The notes beneath the pieces were generated by a model. That model had not been told where the DNA came from and ran no database searches. It was given only the letters and a program-made list of their open reading frames with translations. Positions 1 to 9,156 of a DNA stretch of 64,000 nucleotides are shown one piece after another. Both the position numbers and the translations under genes were made by a program. Source of the stretch: Trifolium pratense (taxonomy: Eukaryota; Streptophyta; Magnoliopsida; Fabales; Fabaceae); NCBI RefSeq assembly GCF_020283565.1, contig NC_060060.1, positions 43,834,001 to 43,898,000 on the forward strand, in the 5' to 3' direction. Each line of letters starts with the position of its first letter. The stretch's first letter is position 1.

Positions 1-330
1 TGAGTGAATTATTTTAAAATTTATATATTATTTAAAAATATATATTTAATTAAAAATGGTCCGACCCGATATAATATAATAAACAATTTATATATATTAT
101 ATATACATGAGTGAATTAAACCTCTTATAATATAATAATTAAAAATAATATTTAATTACTAGTTAACTCCTTTCACATTTGAATATAGTGTAATGTTTGC
201 TTTAATATTATTTTATATATTATTAAAAATATTTAAATATACTTATTTAATTAAAAACGGTCCGACCCGTTTGAACCCCGGTCCGACCAATTGAACCTTG
301 AACCGGTGAATTCGCCGGTTCGATGACTGG
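1..330. repeat. AT-rich segment ending in CCGG-rich repeat, possible TE terminus
   Basis: This stretch is very AT-rich and contains two copies of a GGTCCGACCCG motif, near 59 and 261. It ends in an alternating CCGGTTC/GACCGG-rich block at about 260-345. Such blocks occur at the ends of some plant hAT-like and unclassified DNA transposons, but no matching terminus or target-site duplication could be found because the window starts here. No coding potential is visible. The assignment is tentative. Confidence 0.3.
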
Positions 331-345
331 TCCGGTTCTGACAAC

Positions 346-1070
346 CTTGGCCCCTTCTTCTTTCCCTTCTTTCAACCTTAAAACGCTGATTCACCTCTTC
401 CTTAGGCTCCGGAATCATTTCTCCATCATCAGCTGCGTTTGTTCCAGAATCAAGTTCGTCTAGGTAACATTGATTTTATTTTTTATTCTCTTTAATCAGT
501 CTTTGTCGATTGAATTAATTCAATTGGCAGATTTGTAATTGTTATTTGAATTGTTAAAGTTGTGTTAATCTAAAGCTTGAAGGTTCCATACAAAGAACGA
601 ATCTGAAGCTTGAAGGTGAAATCAGAGAGTGAATCTGAAGGTGAAATCATAAGGAAGATGAATTGATAGTTTTTTGACGATAAGAAGAAATTCTTTTTTA
701 TGCAAACAAGAAAGTTGTTTGAAACCGTAAAACAATTTGAAGAAGAAGCAACCATATTAGAAGTAATTAAGACCAAAATGTAAATTCATAGAATAAAACA
801 CCTAAAATATAATTAATTTAAAAATAAAAGTATCAAAATTACTTTGTGGTAAAAAATTAATTATGTTTGACTTAAATACATGTGAATGAATTTCATTGGT
901 ACCACATCATGCCACATCAGCATATGACATATACCCTCAATTTATGTGAGGGTTAATTAGAAAAAACCAAAAAATTTACAGTAATTTAATGAATAGTTTT
1001 CATTTCTTACTGTATCTAGTTTTATCATCAAAGGTAGGAGAAGTATACTCTGTTTTTAACACATTGAAAT
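346..1070. other. No gene seen; AT-rich intergenic sequence
   Basis: I see no convincing coding region, RNA gene or bounded repeat here. A short near-tandem GAATCTGAAGCTTGAAGGT-type block occurs at about 574-650. Short open frames lack family features. Confidence 0.5.
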
Positions 1071-1440
1071 GTGGATGCAGATAAGGGGGATTTCACGAGT
1101 TTGTTGATCACGAGTTGGTATTCTGATTATGCTCATTTTGACAAGTTGGTTGATGACGTGACGAACTGACGATTGCTGAATTTAGGATGTAGGGGAATTT
1201 ATTAAATTCGATTTTTTTTTTTTTTTTGGTGTACAAATTCGATTTATTTAATTATTATTGTCATTTGTTTCGTTTTGGTTATTTGGCACCTGTATTTTGT
1301 GCTTTTTTTTTTTTGTTTGGTTCATTTTTTTTTTTTAATATTTGGTTTGTTTCACGTATAGTTGATTTTGAAGTAAAGACTCGTTTGACTCAGTTTTTTT
1401 TAGAGCTTGCTAACAACTTATGTAATTTTTATATATTATG
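1071..1440 (+). pseudogene. Degenerate copy of a CNL resistance-gene 3' end
   Basis: This segment aligns by eye with the last coding part and 3' flank of the LRR gene at 7454-7789 plus its continuation at 25124-25140. Shared blocks include GTGGATGCAG, the GAGTTGGTTGATGACGTGA stretch, TTTAGGATGTAGGGGAATTT and the later TTGATTTTGAAGTAAAGA stretch. Small insertions and deletions destroy the reading frame, for example an added GACGAACT before GATTGCTGAA. The 3' part carries two long T runs absent or shorter in the other copy. It is a relic of a tandem or segmental duplication of the resistance gene, not a gene. It also shows what the second copy's 3' flank looked like before element 1 and the MULE inserted. 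Confidence 0.75.
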
Positions 1441-1982
1441 ATAAGTTTGTCAAGGTAGTTTATGATAAAATAGCTTATAAAATTACAATTTTCACTAGTG
1501 TGAACTTATAAAATAGAATAAAATATAATTTATATTGCATAAGCTCTAAAAAAAACTACACTAAACGTACCCTAATACCTATATTGCATTTATACTCAAA
1601 AAAAGAATTATTGTGTTTATTTGAAAATAATTATGCATTTAATTAGAAAAAAATATAAATTATGCATTTTTTTACTGATAAAAAATTGTGATTCATTCAC
1701 AAAATAATTGTAGATATATATACTTTGGATAGAAACTATTTAAAGCACAAAAAATTGGCGAGGGCGTTAAGAAAAAAACAGAGCAAAATGGAAAATGGGA
1801 GTGTGTTAGAGTAGAACTATATTATTTTTTAATTTCTTGGTACAACCTCCTAAATTATTTTGAAAATACTGAAAAATGACAAAAATAATAACAAGTAAAT
1901 TGCAGTTGAAGTAGTATAAGATTTATCAAATATTATTTGTGCATGAGTATGCATTGACAAATATTTAAGATGCAAATTTTAC
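1441..1982. other. AT-rich spacer, no gene seen
   Basis: This is low-complexity AT-rich sequence between the resistance-gene relic and the last recognisable exon of the minus-strand dehydrogenase fragment. I looked for further TIC32-like exons on the minus strand and did not recognise any, so the dehydrogenase copy appears to lose its 3' part here. Confidence 0.45.
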
Positions 1983-2736
1983 CTATATGGTTTGTCGCAA
2001 ATTGTAATTCTATATTGTCTTTGGAAAGCTTGAATGGTGTTGCCATGATTCCTGCATTATTTCTAAGAACAGTGAAAGATGATCTTTTCAGTACATACAA
2101 CATCATATGTTGAAATTTTAATATCTAACATTCTTCTGGTGTAACACATTCATAAATAAAATTCATAAGTAAAGTATCCATGGTAACTTACATAAGTATA
2201 TTCAAAGGAAGACTACGAGAGTTAAACTGTGACGTGAATTTTCTCACAGATTCCATTGAGCTTAGGTCCAGCTCCATCATGACGATTTTTGCAGTTGAAT
2301 TATTTCTTAATATGGTTTCCTTGATCTCCTTACCAGCTTCCATATTCCTGACCCCCATAACTACATGGACACCGCGTAATGCAAGTACACGGGCAGTCTC
2401 AATACCAATACCACTAGTAGCCCCTACAGTAACATGGACCACATAATTAAAATAACAGGAATCAAAACGAGCACCAATGTAATCTACACAGAACATAGCC
2501 ACTATTAAGATCATTCAAAACAAATCAATCATGTATGAAGCATAAGAAAAATTGTAATCAGAAGTCATAAATTTCAGCAATTGTTTGGCATGTAGAAGGA
2601 AAGAGTGCCGGTTTGGATATGTGTTCCCTCTAGGTTTCTCATATACCAATGTGATGTCGCCATGAATTTTGTAAAGCTTCAAATTCAAGCTTTTGAGTAG
2701 TCACGCAAGTTACTCGCCTTCTTGCAGTGATTCTAA

Positions 2737-3481
2737 GAGCATCACCAATAGTAAACAACTCATAATTGAGGTTCTTAACTATTCTTTTATGGACTCAACT
2801 ATGCTTCATCAAATTAAAGAACTCTCGGTTGGTGCAATATAATTGTTAAAAGTCCGTGTGTTTTTACTATTCCTTAACTTTACAGCATCCTAGGCTATTA
2901 GTTAGTATTCCTAGTTATTACAACATCCTAGACATTTAACGTAATTATTGCAACTTCATTATAAATAGACGTTGTGTGTTCTTCTTTTAGATGCATAGAG
3001 TTTTGAATATTTTACAATAATTATTTGCTGCCGGTAGTTGGTTCTGCGTTAATATAATTATTTTATGATAAGAATCTAGTTCCTATAGAAGAACATTTCT
3101 TAGATTTGGTAGTACCCAAATCGACTTTGCTCCAACAGTGGAGCTATGGAAGAAAACATTCTTATCCTATGAAGCACTAACAAAGACATGGACACTAGAC
3201 AGTAGACACGATAGTGACACATCAACACTGATAATAATTTGAGAAACTAAGAAAGAACTCATTTTTATCCTATTAAGCACAAGCACTTGCGGACAAGACA
3301 CTGACACCGATAATAATTTGAGAGTTTGATATAATTGAATGTGCTATAGTTCTTATCTCTAGGAATTTGCTATCTAGAATATGTTGGAGATGCATAGTTC
3401 TTATCTCTATGAATTTAATATGTTGGAGATGCATAGTTCTTATCTCTATGAATTTGCTTAAAAACACCTCTAGAGATGCTC
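2737..3481. mobile_element. PIF/Harbinger-like element in the dehydrogenase intron
   Basis: The segment is bounded by inverted GAGCATC (2737-2743) and GATGCTC (3475-3481), each flanked by TAA (2734-2736 and 3482-3484). This matches the 3-bp TWA target duplication of PIF/Harbinger elements. No transposase is encoded. Inside lie a TATA-like TATAAATA near 2961 and a 39-bp direct repeat. The terminal repeat is short, so the call is moderate. It sits wholly inside intron 1 of the TIC32-like fragment. Confidence 0.45.
3379..3456. repeat. 39-bp tandem repeat, two copies plus a partial
   Basis: The unit begins ATATGTTGGAGATGC and ends ATCTCTATGAATTTA. A first copy spans about 3379-3417 and a second 3418-3456. 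A diverged partial copy lies just upstream at about 3345-3370. It is part of the intron-borne PIF/Harbinger-like insertion. The repeat produces a spurious short open frame on the minus strand. Confidence 0.7.
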
Positions 3482-4070
3482 TAATTTTGAATTATCACAT
3501 AAAATTATAGTATCCAATAAAAGGAGGAAAATATCCAATTATTTTTAAACTGTTTGCCTATCTAGAATTGGAAAAATGAAGGACTAATGTTGAATTTTTT
3601 TCTTCTCCCTATTTTGTTTTGAAATAAATATTCCCATATATATAAATTTGACATTTTTAACATTAAAAGCAATTTCTCATTAGTCATTACAAGAACAACA
3701 AACCAATGATGAAAAATAAAATAAAAATGGACAAAAAATAGGAAAACAGGAACCCATTTTGATTTTGATTGAGACCAATTACTAACCTGTAACAATGGCA
3801 GTGAGACCAGTGGCATCAATTTCTTGAGTAACATCCTCAGCTGTAGAAGAAGCTGAGAACCCAGAACCAGAAGGTCCCTTTCTGCCAAACAGCCACATTT
3901 TCTCTTTCCTCGCTTTATCTGCCAATAATACTTCATTTTTATATCTTTCTTTTCTATTTTATTTTTTACGTTTTTTTTAAGGAAAAAACTAATACTATTA
4001 TTTACATGTTAAGAATTTAAATGAAATCCAAGTATGTGATTTACATTTTAAACTTTTGAAAAAAATATTA

Positions 4071-4323
4071 CTCCATCCCAAAAATATAAGAGCTATTTTG
4101 ACTAAATGACACTATTCACTTATCTTGCTTTGACCATATATTTTAATAATATATAGATATAAATATTAGCATATAAAATCTTGTTTGATTTGTTTTGATG
4201 AGTATTTTCAAAATATCAAGTTTTTATAATTTTTACTAATATACAATTAAAGATATTAGTGATCAAAATTGTACATTGGCGTACGTACAGTGGTCAAACA
4301 TGATCTTATATTTTGGGACGGAG
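4071..4323. mobile_element. Stowaway-type MITE (Tc1/mariner-derived)
   Basis: The ends are inverted: CTCCATCCCAAAA with ATATAAG at the left and CTTATATTTTGGGACGGAG at the right. Both are flanked by TA (4069-4070 and 4324-4325), the Stowaway/mariner target. The length of about 253 bp and AT-rich, non-coding interior fit a Stowaway MITE mobilised in trans by a mariner-like transposase. Confidence 0.88.
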
Positions 4324-4325
4324 TA

Positions 4326-5150
4326 CTGATGCGTCAATTGAATCTCATGAGATTTTAGAGTAAGAAAATGATAATACATTCACCTCTTTGTTTCTTTAAT
4401 CAAATATTTCACTTCTTTCAAAACAGAGTCAACATAGACCTTTGTTTTAGTTTTTTAGTTTTTAGTTATTATTTCTAATATTTTTATTCCTGAAATGTAA
4501 CTATACTTGGTCCATAAAACAATCATGTTCCTAACAAGCTATTTGTGTTTGGCATGATATGCATTACCTGCATTGATAATAGATGGCGGCATGCAGCAAA
4601 GAAAAAGAAAGAAGGGGGGTAGTACCCGTTGGGGTAGGTTTTGGACGGAGTGGCCAAAAGAGTGATAAGTTTTGGAGGGAGCTGTATTAATAAATTAGGA
4701 AATATTATAGGAATAAATTAGGAAAGATTATATATAGGAAGATATTTCAATATACACAAAATAGAATCACATGGAATTTTAAGTGAGTGGAAGATTTTAA
4801 TCTGATACGTCAATTGAATCTCATGGTTACTATTAATAGTTCTCGTTTCTCACATAAGAGTTAGCTTATGTGAGAATAATAGCGGGAAAGGCATGAAAGG
4901 CAGTAAATGTCAATTATTCTGATGTCGGCCGTTACATAAGAGTTAGCTTATGGGGTCGTGGGCAAAGACGTGTGGCTTTGGGCCAGTGTGCTTTTGGGCG
5001 GAGCTCGACGTCTATGTGTAGCTCATACTTTACCGTGTTGTGTTTTAATGTTGTCGTATTCCTTTCGTTTTTGTGTTTCTATTTTCCCATACATTGAATA
5101 GTCATCATTAGCTTGAAATCTTAGTTGTCATAATTGTTTAGAGAAATGTT
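4326..5150. other. Intergenic sequence with short repeats, no gene seen
   Basis: No coding region is convincing. The phrase CGTCAATTGAATCTCATG occurs twice (about 4331 and 4808), and CATAAGAGTTAGCTTATG occurs twice (about 4854 and 4934). The latter forms a CATAAG/CTTATG inverted repeat. These may be fragments of one rearranged element. I could not delimit it. Confidence 0.45.
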
Positions 5151-6360
5151 TCCAAAACTTATAAGCTACAAGCAAACCATCCACATAAAGTTTTTTTTGT
5201 ATAAAATGGTTTATACTTGATAAAATCTCATTTTCATGAAGTACCAATTGATCGGTTCATCCTACAAGTTTTTTCCAATAGATTAGTGCTTGAAAAAGTG
5301 TGAAATAGACCATTTTAGGTTGGCTCAATCAATTGAGACAGTAAGGGTTCTGGTTCAATCGATTAAACGATATTAAACAGGGAAATTTCACAGGTTCTGA
5401 AGCATCGTGAAGTTCTGAAGAGATTTCAAGTACTAAAAATTATCAAGTTCTGAAGACAGTCAGAATCTCTTAAAGTCTCAGAAGCTGAAAACCTCTAGAA
5501 GTCCTGAAGAAGCCAGAACATGTTACTCTAACAAGAGTGCGTTCAAAATTGATTCTCTGCTCTACAAATGAATGAAGGACATTCTTTACATGATGAGAGT
5601 TCATTATTGAGGAATAATCAAATAGTACAACATCCTTATCCTCAACCTTATCATCAAAATGGAGCGTAATTGTACTATTGTACTATTCTTACTCCAAACG
5701 GTGGAGAGTAGTTTATATGGATAAGGTAGTGGAATTGAATTACCTCTTTTGGTTAAGAAATTCAATTTCACACCTCAAGGATTTTGATTCACAGTTGTCC
5801 GTCTAGAATCTTCTCTAACGGTCTTATCTCTAACGTTCATAATATCTATGCCTATATAAGGAAGACATTATCAAGAGAATTTGCTGCTACACCTTACAAC
5901 ATTCTAAGCTATCTATTTGTGAACACAAGCTCTGAACATCTTCTTATGCACTTTAATCTGTTTTAGTGTTATTTGAGTCTTAGAGAAGCTTAGATATTTG
6001 TACAACACTTTTGATTATTCAAAGTGTTATTCTTACTTTATTATTTCTTTGTAAGATTTGGCGAAGTCTCTTGTTAGTTGTAACTTGAGCATTTGAAGTC
6101 TCTTGTTTTGTGCTTGAGCATTTGTTTGTAATCTTTTGTGATTGTTTTAGTGAACTCCCTTGAAAGTACAAGGGGACTGAAATACTCTCGATTTTTTAGG
6201 GGAACCAGTATAAATCTGTGTGTGTTCATTTTATATCCCTTATCTGTTTTATTGTGTTTATAAATCCGCTGCATAAAGTTGTTCTAGATTGCAAAATATG
6301 AAAAAGCTTTAGTTTTTCAAAATACAATTCAACCCCACATCTTGTGTTTTCACACCTTCA
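5150..6360 (+). mobile_element. Old solo LTR of a Sirevirus-like Ty1/copia element (left edge approximate)
   Basis: The right half matches by eye the 3' half of the Sirevirus LTR at 33114-34262. Shared features are the GCTTGAGCATTTG-type repeats (about 6085-6125), the block GTGAACTCCCTTG.AAGT.CAAGGGGACT, a GGAACCAGTATAAAT stretch, AATTCAACCCC, and the terminal TTGTGTTTTCACACCTTCA ending at 6360. Repeated TTCTGAAG/CAGAAG phrases upstream (5390-5520) also match that LTR's style. A TATATAAG box lies near 5852. No internal domain or second LTR follows, so it is a solo or truncated LTR. It is clearly older than the intact copy. The left terminus and target duplication were not identified. Confidence 0.68.
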
Positions 6361-6817
6361 GATGTTTTGAGCCCAATTTGAAGTCCAATTCACATGATAA
6401 GAAGCATCCATGGGTGGTTTGTGGTCTAATAATATTGGAGTAAATAGAAAAAAAAATCAAGTCCAAATTTCTTAATTTTATATGTGATTTTCGTTTTTGG
6501 TATTAGGAGGAATTTTAGATGACTTTTAACTTCCTTCTAGCCTCTCTAGATGTTTCTTAGTGGTGCACTAAGTCATTACAGTGGCTAGTGAAAATTTATA
6601 AGCATGTTAGTGGTCATTTTCTACGGCCTATGATAAATGTATGGTAGTGGACAATAAATCCTACTATGTAAGGATAGATTATAAATAAGGTTTTAATGTA
6701 CTTCTCAAAACACACCTTGAAATTTAATCTATTTGAGAATTTTCTTGTGAGAACTTTTTCCTTTATTCTTGAGATAAAAACTTTATAATGTTGGTTCTAC
6801 CGATAGGTCGCGGTTAG
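6361..6817. other. Spacer upstream of the LRR fragment, no gene seen
   Basis: This sequence lies between the solo LTR end and the first open codon of the LRR frame. No NB-ARC motifs (P-loop, GLPL, MHD) are visible on either strand, so the upstream part of the resistance gene is missing or displaced. Sequence around 6660-6800 is AT-rich and could be a fragment of another LTR, but I cannot support that. Confidence 0.4.
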
Positions 6818-7567
6818 GGTCAAGTTCTTATAGTTCTTCTTAATACCAAGGTACTACCTAATGAACTCAACTGTCTCAGTTCCCTACAAGAACTACACAT
6901 TTTCAGATGTCATGAGCTTGAGTCTGTCCCCGAGTGTGTACTGCAAGGTTTGAGTTCTCTTCAAGTTTTGACATTTTCATTTTGCAGTAGCTTAAAATCC
7001 TTGTCGGAAGGTATGAAAAACCTGACTTGTCTTGAGAGTCTAGTATTTGCATTTTGCAGTAGCTTAAAATCCTTGCCGAAAGGTATGAACAAGCTAACTT
7101 CCCTTCGTCAGTTGATAATCACCGGCGAAGATGAAAATGGAACTTTACCAAATGGCTTAGAAGGTATTCCCTCGCTGCAAAATTTGTATTTGTCCTATTT
7201 TGATTCTCTTGTAACCTTGCCAGACTGGTTGGGGATCATGACTTCTCTTCAAACATTAGAAATCAGTTGGTGTCGGAAATTAATCTCATTACCAGCTAGC
7301 TTTAAAGAACTCAAAAACTTGCATGAATTACGTATTAGGGGATGTCCTAAGCTAGTGAAGCGATGCAAGAAAGAAACAGGGAAAGATTGGCATAAGATAG
7401 CTCATGTACCAAAATTGAAATTCGATTTATCATCTAATGTTATACCAAAAAATGTGGATGCAGAGAAGGGGAATGTGATGAGTTTTTTTAAGACGATTCG
7501 GTTTTCTGATTATGATGAATTTGACGAGTTGGTTGATGACGTGAAGATTGCTGAATTTAGGATGTAG
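6818..7567 (+). pseudogene. C-terminal LRR fragment of a CC-NB-LRR (CNL) resistance gene
   Basis: The frame is open from 6818, after a TAG, to the TAG ending at 7567. From about 6842 it encodes successive leucine-rich repeats of the cytosolic plant type, such as LQELHIFRC, SLQVLTFSFCSSLKSL, LPNGLEGIPSLQNLYL and MTSLQTLEISWCRKLISL. It ends in the signature CPKLVKRCKKETGKDWHKIA typical of RGA-type CNL proteins, then an acidic tail. CNLs are intracellular immune receptors, and the LRR tail contributes to effector recognition and autoinhibition. The signalling CC and NB-ARC parts are absent here. A splice acceptor such as CCAAG|GT near 6848 could join a distant exon, but none is seen. The natural 3' flank is cut by element 1 at 7789 and resumes at 25124. 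Confidence 0.75.
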
Positions 7568-7789
7568 GGGAATTTATTAAATTCAATTTATTTAATTATT
7601 ATTGTCATTTGTTTCGTTTTAAGATTGCTGTATTTTGTGCTTTTGTTTTGTTTGGTTCATTTTTTTTATTTTTATTTTTTATATTTGGTTTGTTTCACGT
7701 ATAACAAATGACTTGAAGTTATTATAGTTGATTTTGAAGTAAAGATTCGTTTCGTCCAGTTTTTTTTAGAGCTTATACTAACAGCTTAT

Positions 7790-9022
7790 TGATGACGAAT
7801 CGTCACACTCTCTAATCCATGCCTATTTTAGCAACATTAGATGCATTTTAGTAGGTTTTTAGCAATAAATATAAGAGAAATCTAATCATAAGCTTGATTA
7901 CTTGTTTTGCAAGAAAACAGGAAAAATTGCAGGAAATGGATGATTTTCACTACGCTGGGGGCGTAGCCCATCACGCGCCGCGTGATGGAGATCACAGGGA
8001 GCTTTGATTTTCACTCTGATCACGCGCGGCGTGATACCTGACCACGCGCGGCGTGAAGCCTTGTTCAAGAAATGGATTGCTCTCTGACTTGATCACGCGC
8101 CGCGTGATACCGTTATCACGCGCGGCGTAGTTGATGGATTTGCAACCACGCGCGGCGTGATAGATCTGGCGCGCAGCGTGGTTGCGTTCAGTATATATGG
8201 TTTCTGCATAATTCTGTTTTCGGGTTGGAAAATTCTGCAATTTTGATCTACATTCTGGGTTTGGAAACTTCAAGATTGGGATTGAAGACTCCAGAGGATA
8301 GCTCCAAGCACATCGATAGCATGGATTCACAAGCCATGACGTTGAAGCTAGGACGCGAACGAAGGGAGATGAGGAGCTAAGCTTCTTTGGAGGTAGGATC
8401 TAGGATAGCTTAGGATGTAGATGAATCTCATGTAATCTGCTTAATTGTAAGGATTTACTCTGTAACAGTGTTTACTTAATGCAATTCGTCTCTTAATGCT
8501 TTATGATCCTTCATTAGTGTTGTAATGATTTCGAGTTACGTCACGTGCGAGAGTATTGATTTAATTTCTGAACTGAATTGCATTGAGCACTCGAGTGTTT
8601 CCGGTCGAGAGATTGAGACATAGAGTGTAGCGAACGATTGACGCGCTTTAAATTCATTCGTTGTAGGTAGCTTCCGCCCGAGAGATCGGGGGAGTATCGA
8701 CAACGAATAGAGTGGATTTTGACAAGAGATTGCGATTCACTAATTTGTCGATCTAGTTGTGAACACTTGAGTAGATTCCTATGATATAGTAGATTGCATG
8801 TGGTTTAGCTATAGACTAGGCGATTCCGATGATTCTACCTCGCTTTTCCATTATATCAAAGCACGTTTTCTAACAATTCATCACTCAACATACCCCCAAT
8901 TTATGTGTATTTCTTGCATAATGTTTATGAGCACTATTCGACTAGTTTAATCACACAATCCCTGTGGATCGATATTTTTATTACTACGTGGTAATTCGTT
9001 CACTTGCGAAAATTATCCATCA
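7790..9022 (+). repeat. Element 1 5' LTR
   Basis: This 1233-bp LTR begins TGATGACGAATCGTC and ends AAAATTATCCATCA. It contains the CACGCGC-type palindrome array (7950-8181) immediately upstream of a TATATAT box (8192-8198), so the promoter probably lies there and transcription would begin about 25-35 bp downstream. Differences from the 3' LTR include A/T near 7932 and C/A near 8537. Confidence 0.93.
7950..8198 (+). promoter_or_regulatory. Array of eight imperfect palindromes plus TATA box in the Athila-like LTR
   Basis: Eight copies of a roughly 15-bp GC-rich imperfect palindrome, best written TCACGCGCGGCGTGA or its complement, lie within about 230 bp at roughly 7950, 7970, 8019, 8041, 8092, 8115, 8146 and 8167. 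They are followed 10 bp later by TATATAT. Arms TCACGC/GCGTGA flank a 3-base centre. The core CACGCGC equals the published binding site of the Arabidopsis transcription factors FHY3/FAR1 and also contains the CGCG core bound by CAMTA factors. Use by either is inference. The same arrangement recurs in the LTRs of elements 2 and 3. Confidence 0.6.
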
Positions 9023-9028
9023 AGTTTT

Positions 9029-9046
9029 TGGCGCCGTTGCCGGGGA
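9029..9046 (+). other. Primer binding site, tRNA-Asp type
   Basis: TGGCGCCGTTGCCGGGGA lies six bases after the LTR and is complementary to the 3' end of plant tRNA-Asp including CCA. This primer is characteristic of Athila/Tat-lineage Ty3 elements. Confidence 0.93.
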
Positions 9047-9156
9047 TTGTGATTGATTCGACAAGGCAATAGTGTTCATATTTTCTGTGTTTTCTTTATT
9101 TTTTCTGTTTTTACATTTTTCTGTCGAGAGCGTTCTACTTGTGTGTTTCCTTGTGC

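Larger units (their letters stand above)
1983..3898 (-). pseudogene. Truncated TIC32-like short-chain dehydrogenase gene (three exons)
   Basis: On the minus strand, exon 1 is 3898-3787. It starts at an ATG and encodes MWLFGRKGPSGSGFSAS followed by a stretch ending ATGLTAIVT, and its donor is GTTAGT. Exon 2 is 2423-2192, with acceptor TGTAG and donor GTAAGT. It completes the NAD(P)-binding glycine motif as VTGATSGIG and continues through [19 protein letters not shown] to LPLNIL. Exon 3 is 2062-1983 and encodes [19 protein letters not shown] and the FATNHIG region, including the NNAG motif of classical SDRs. Phases join correctly across both introns. TIC32 proteins are NADPH-binding dehydrogenases of the chloroplast inner-envelope import machinery. 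The remaining exons, including the YxxxK active site, are not found to the left, so this is a 5' gene fragment. The frame is intact as far as it goes. The gene could be complete only if a long intron extends beyond position 1. Confidence 0.8.

Noticed and set aside
7992..8330. Conserved minus-strand frame across the Athila-like LTR (also near 24093, 12535, 19967 and 54742) containing repeated HAAR/YAAR residues
   Set aside because: The repeated residues are just the translated CACGCGC palindromes. Lengths and ends vary between copies and there is no family similarity.
9029..9046. tRNA gene fragment
   Set aside because: Only the complement of the tRNA-Asp 3' end is present, at the exact position of a primer site; no cloverleaf.
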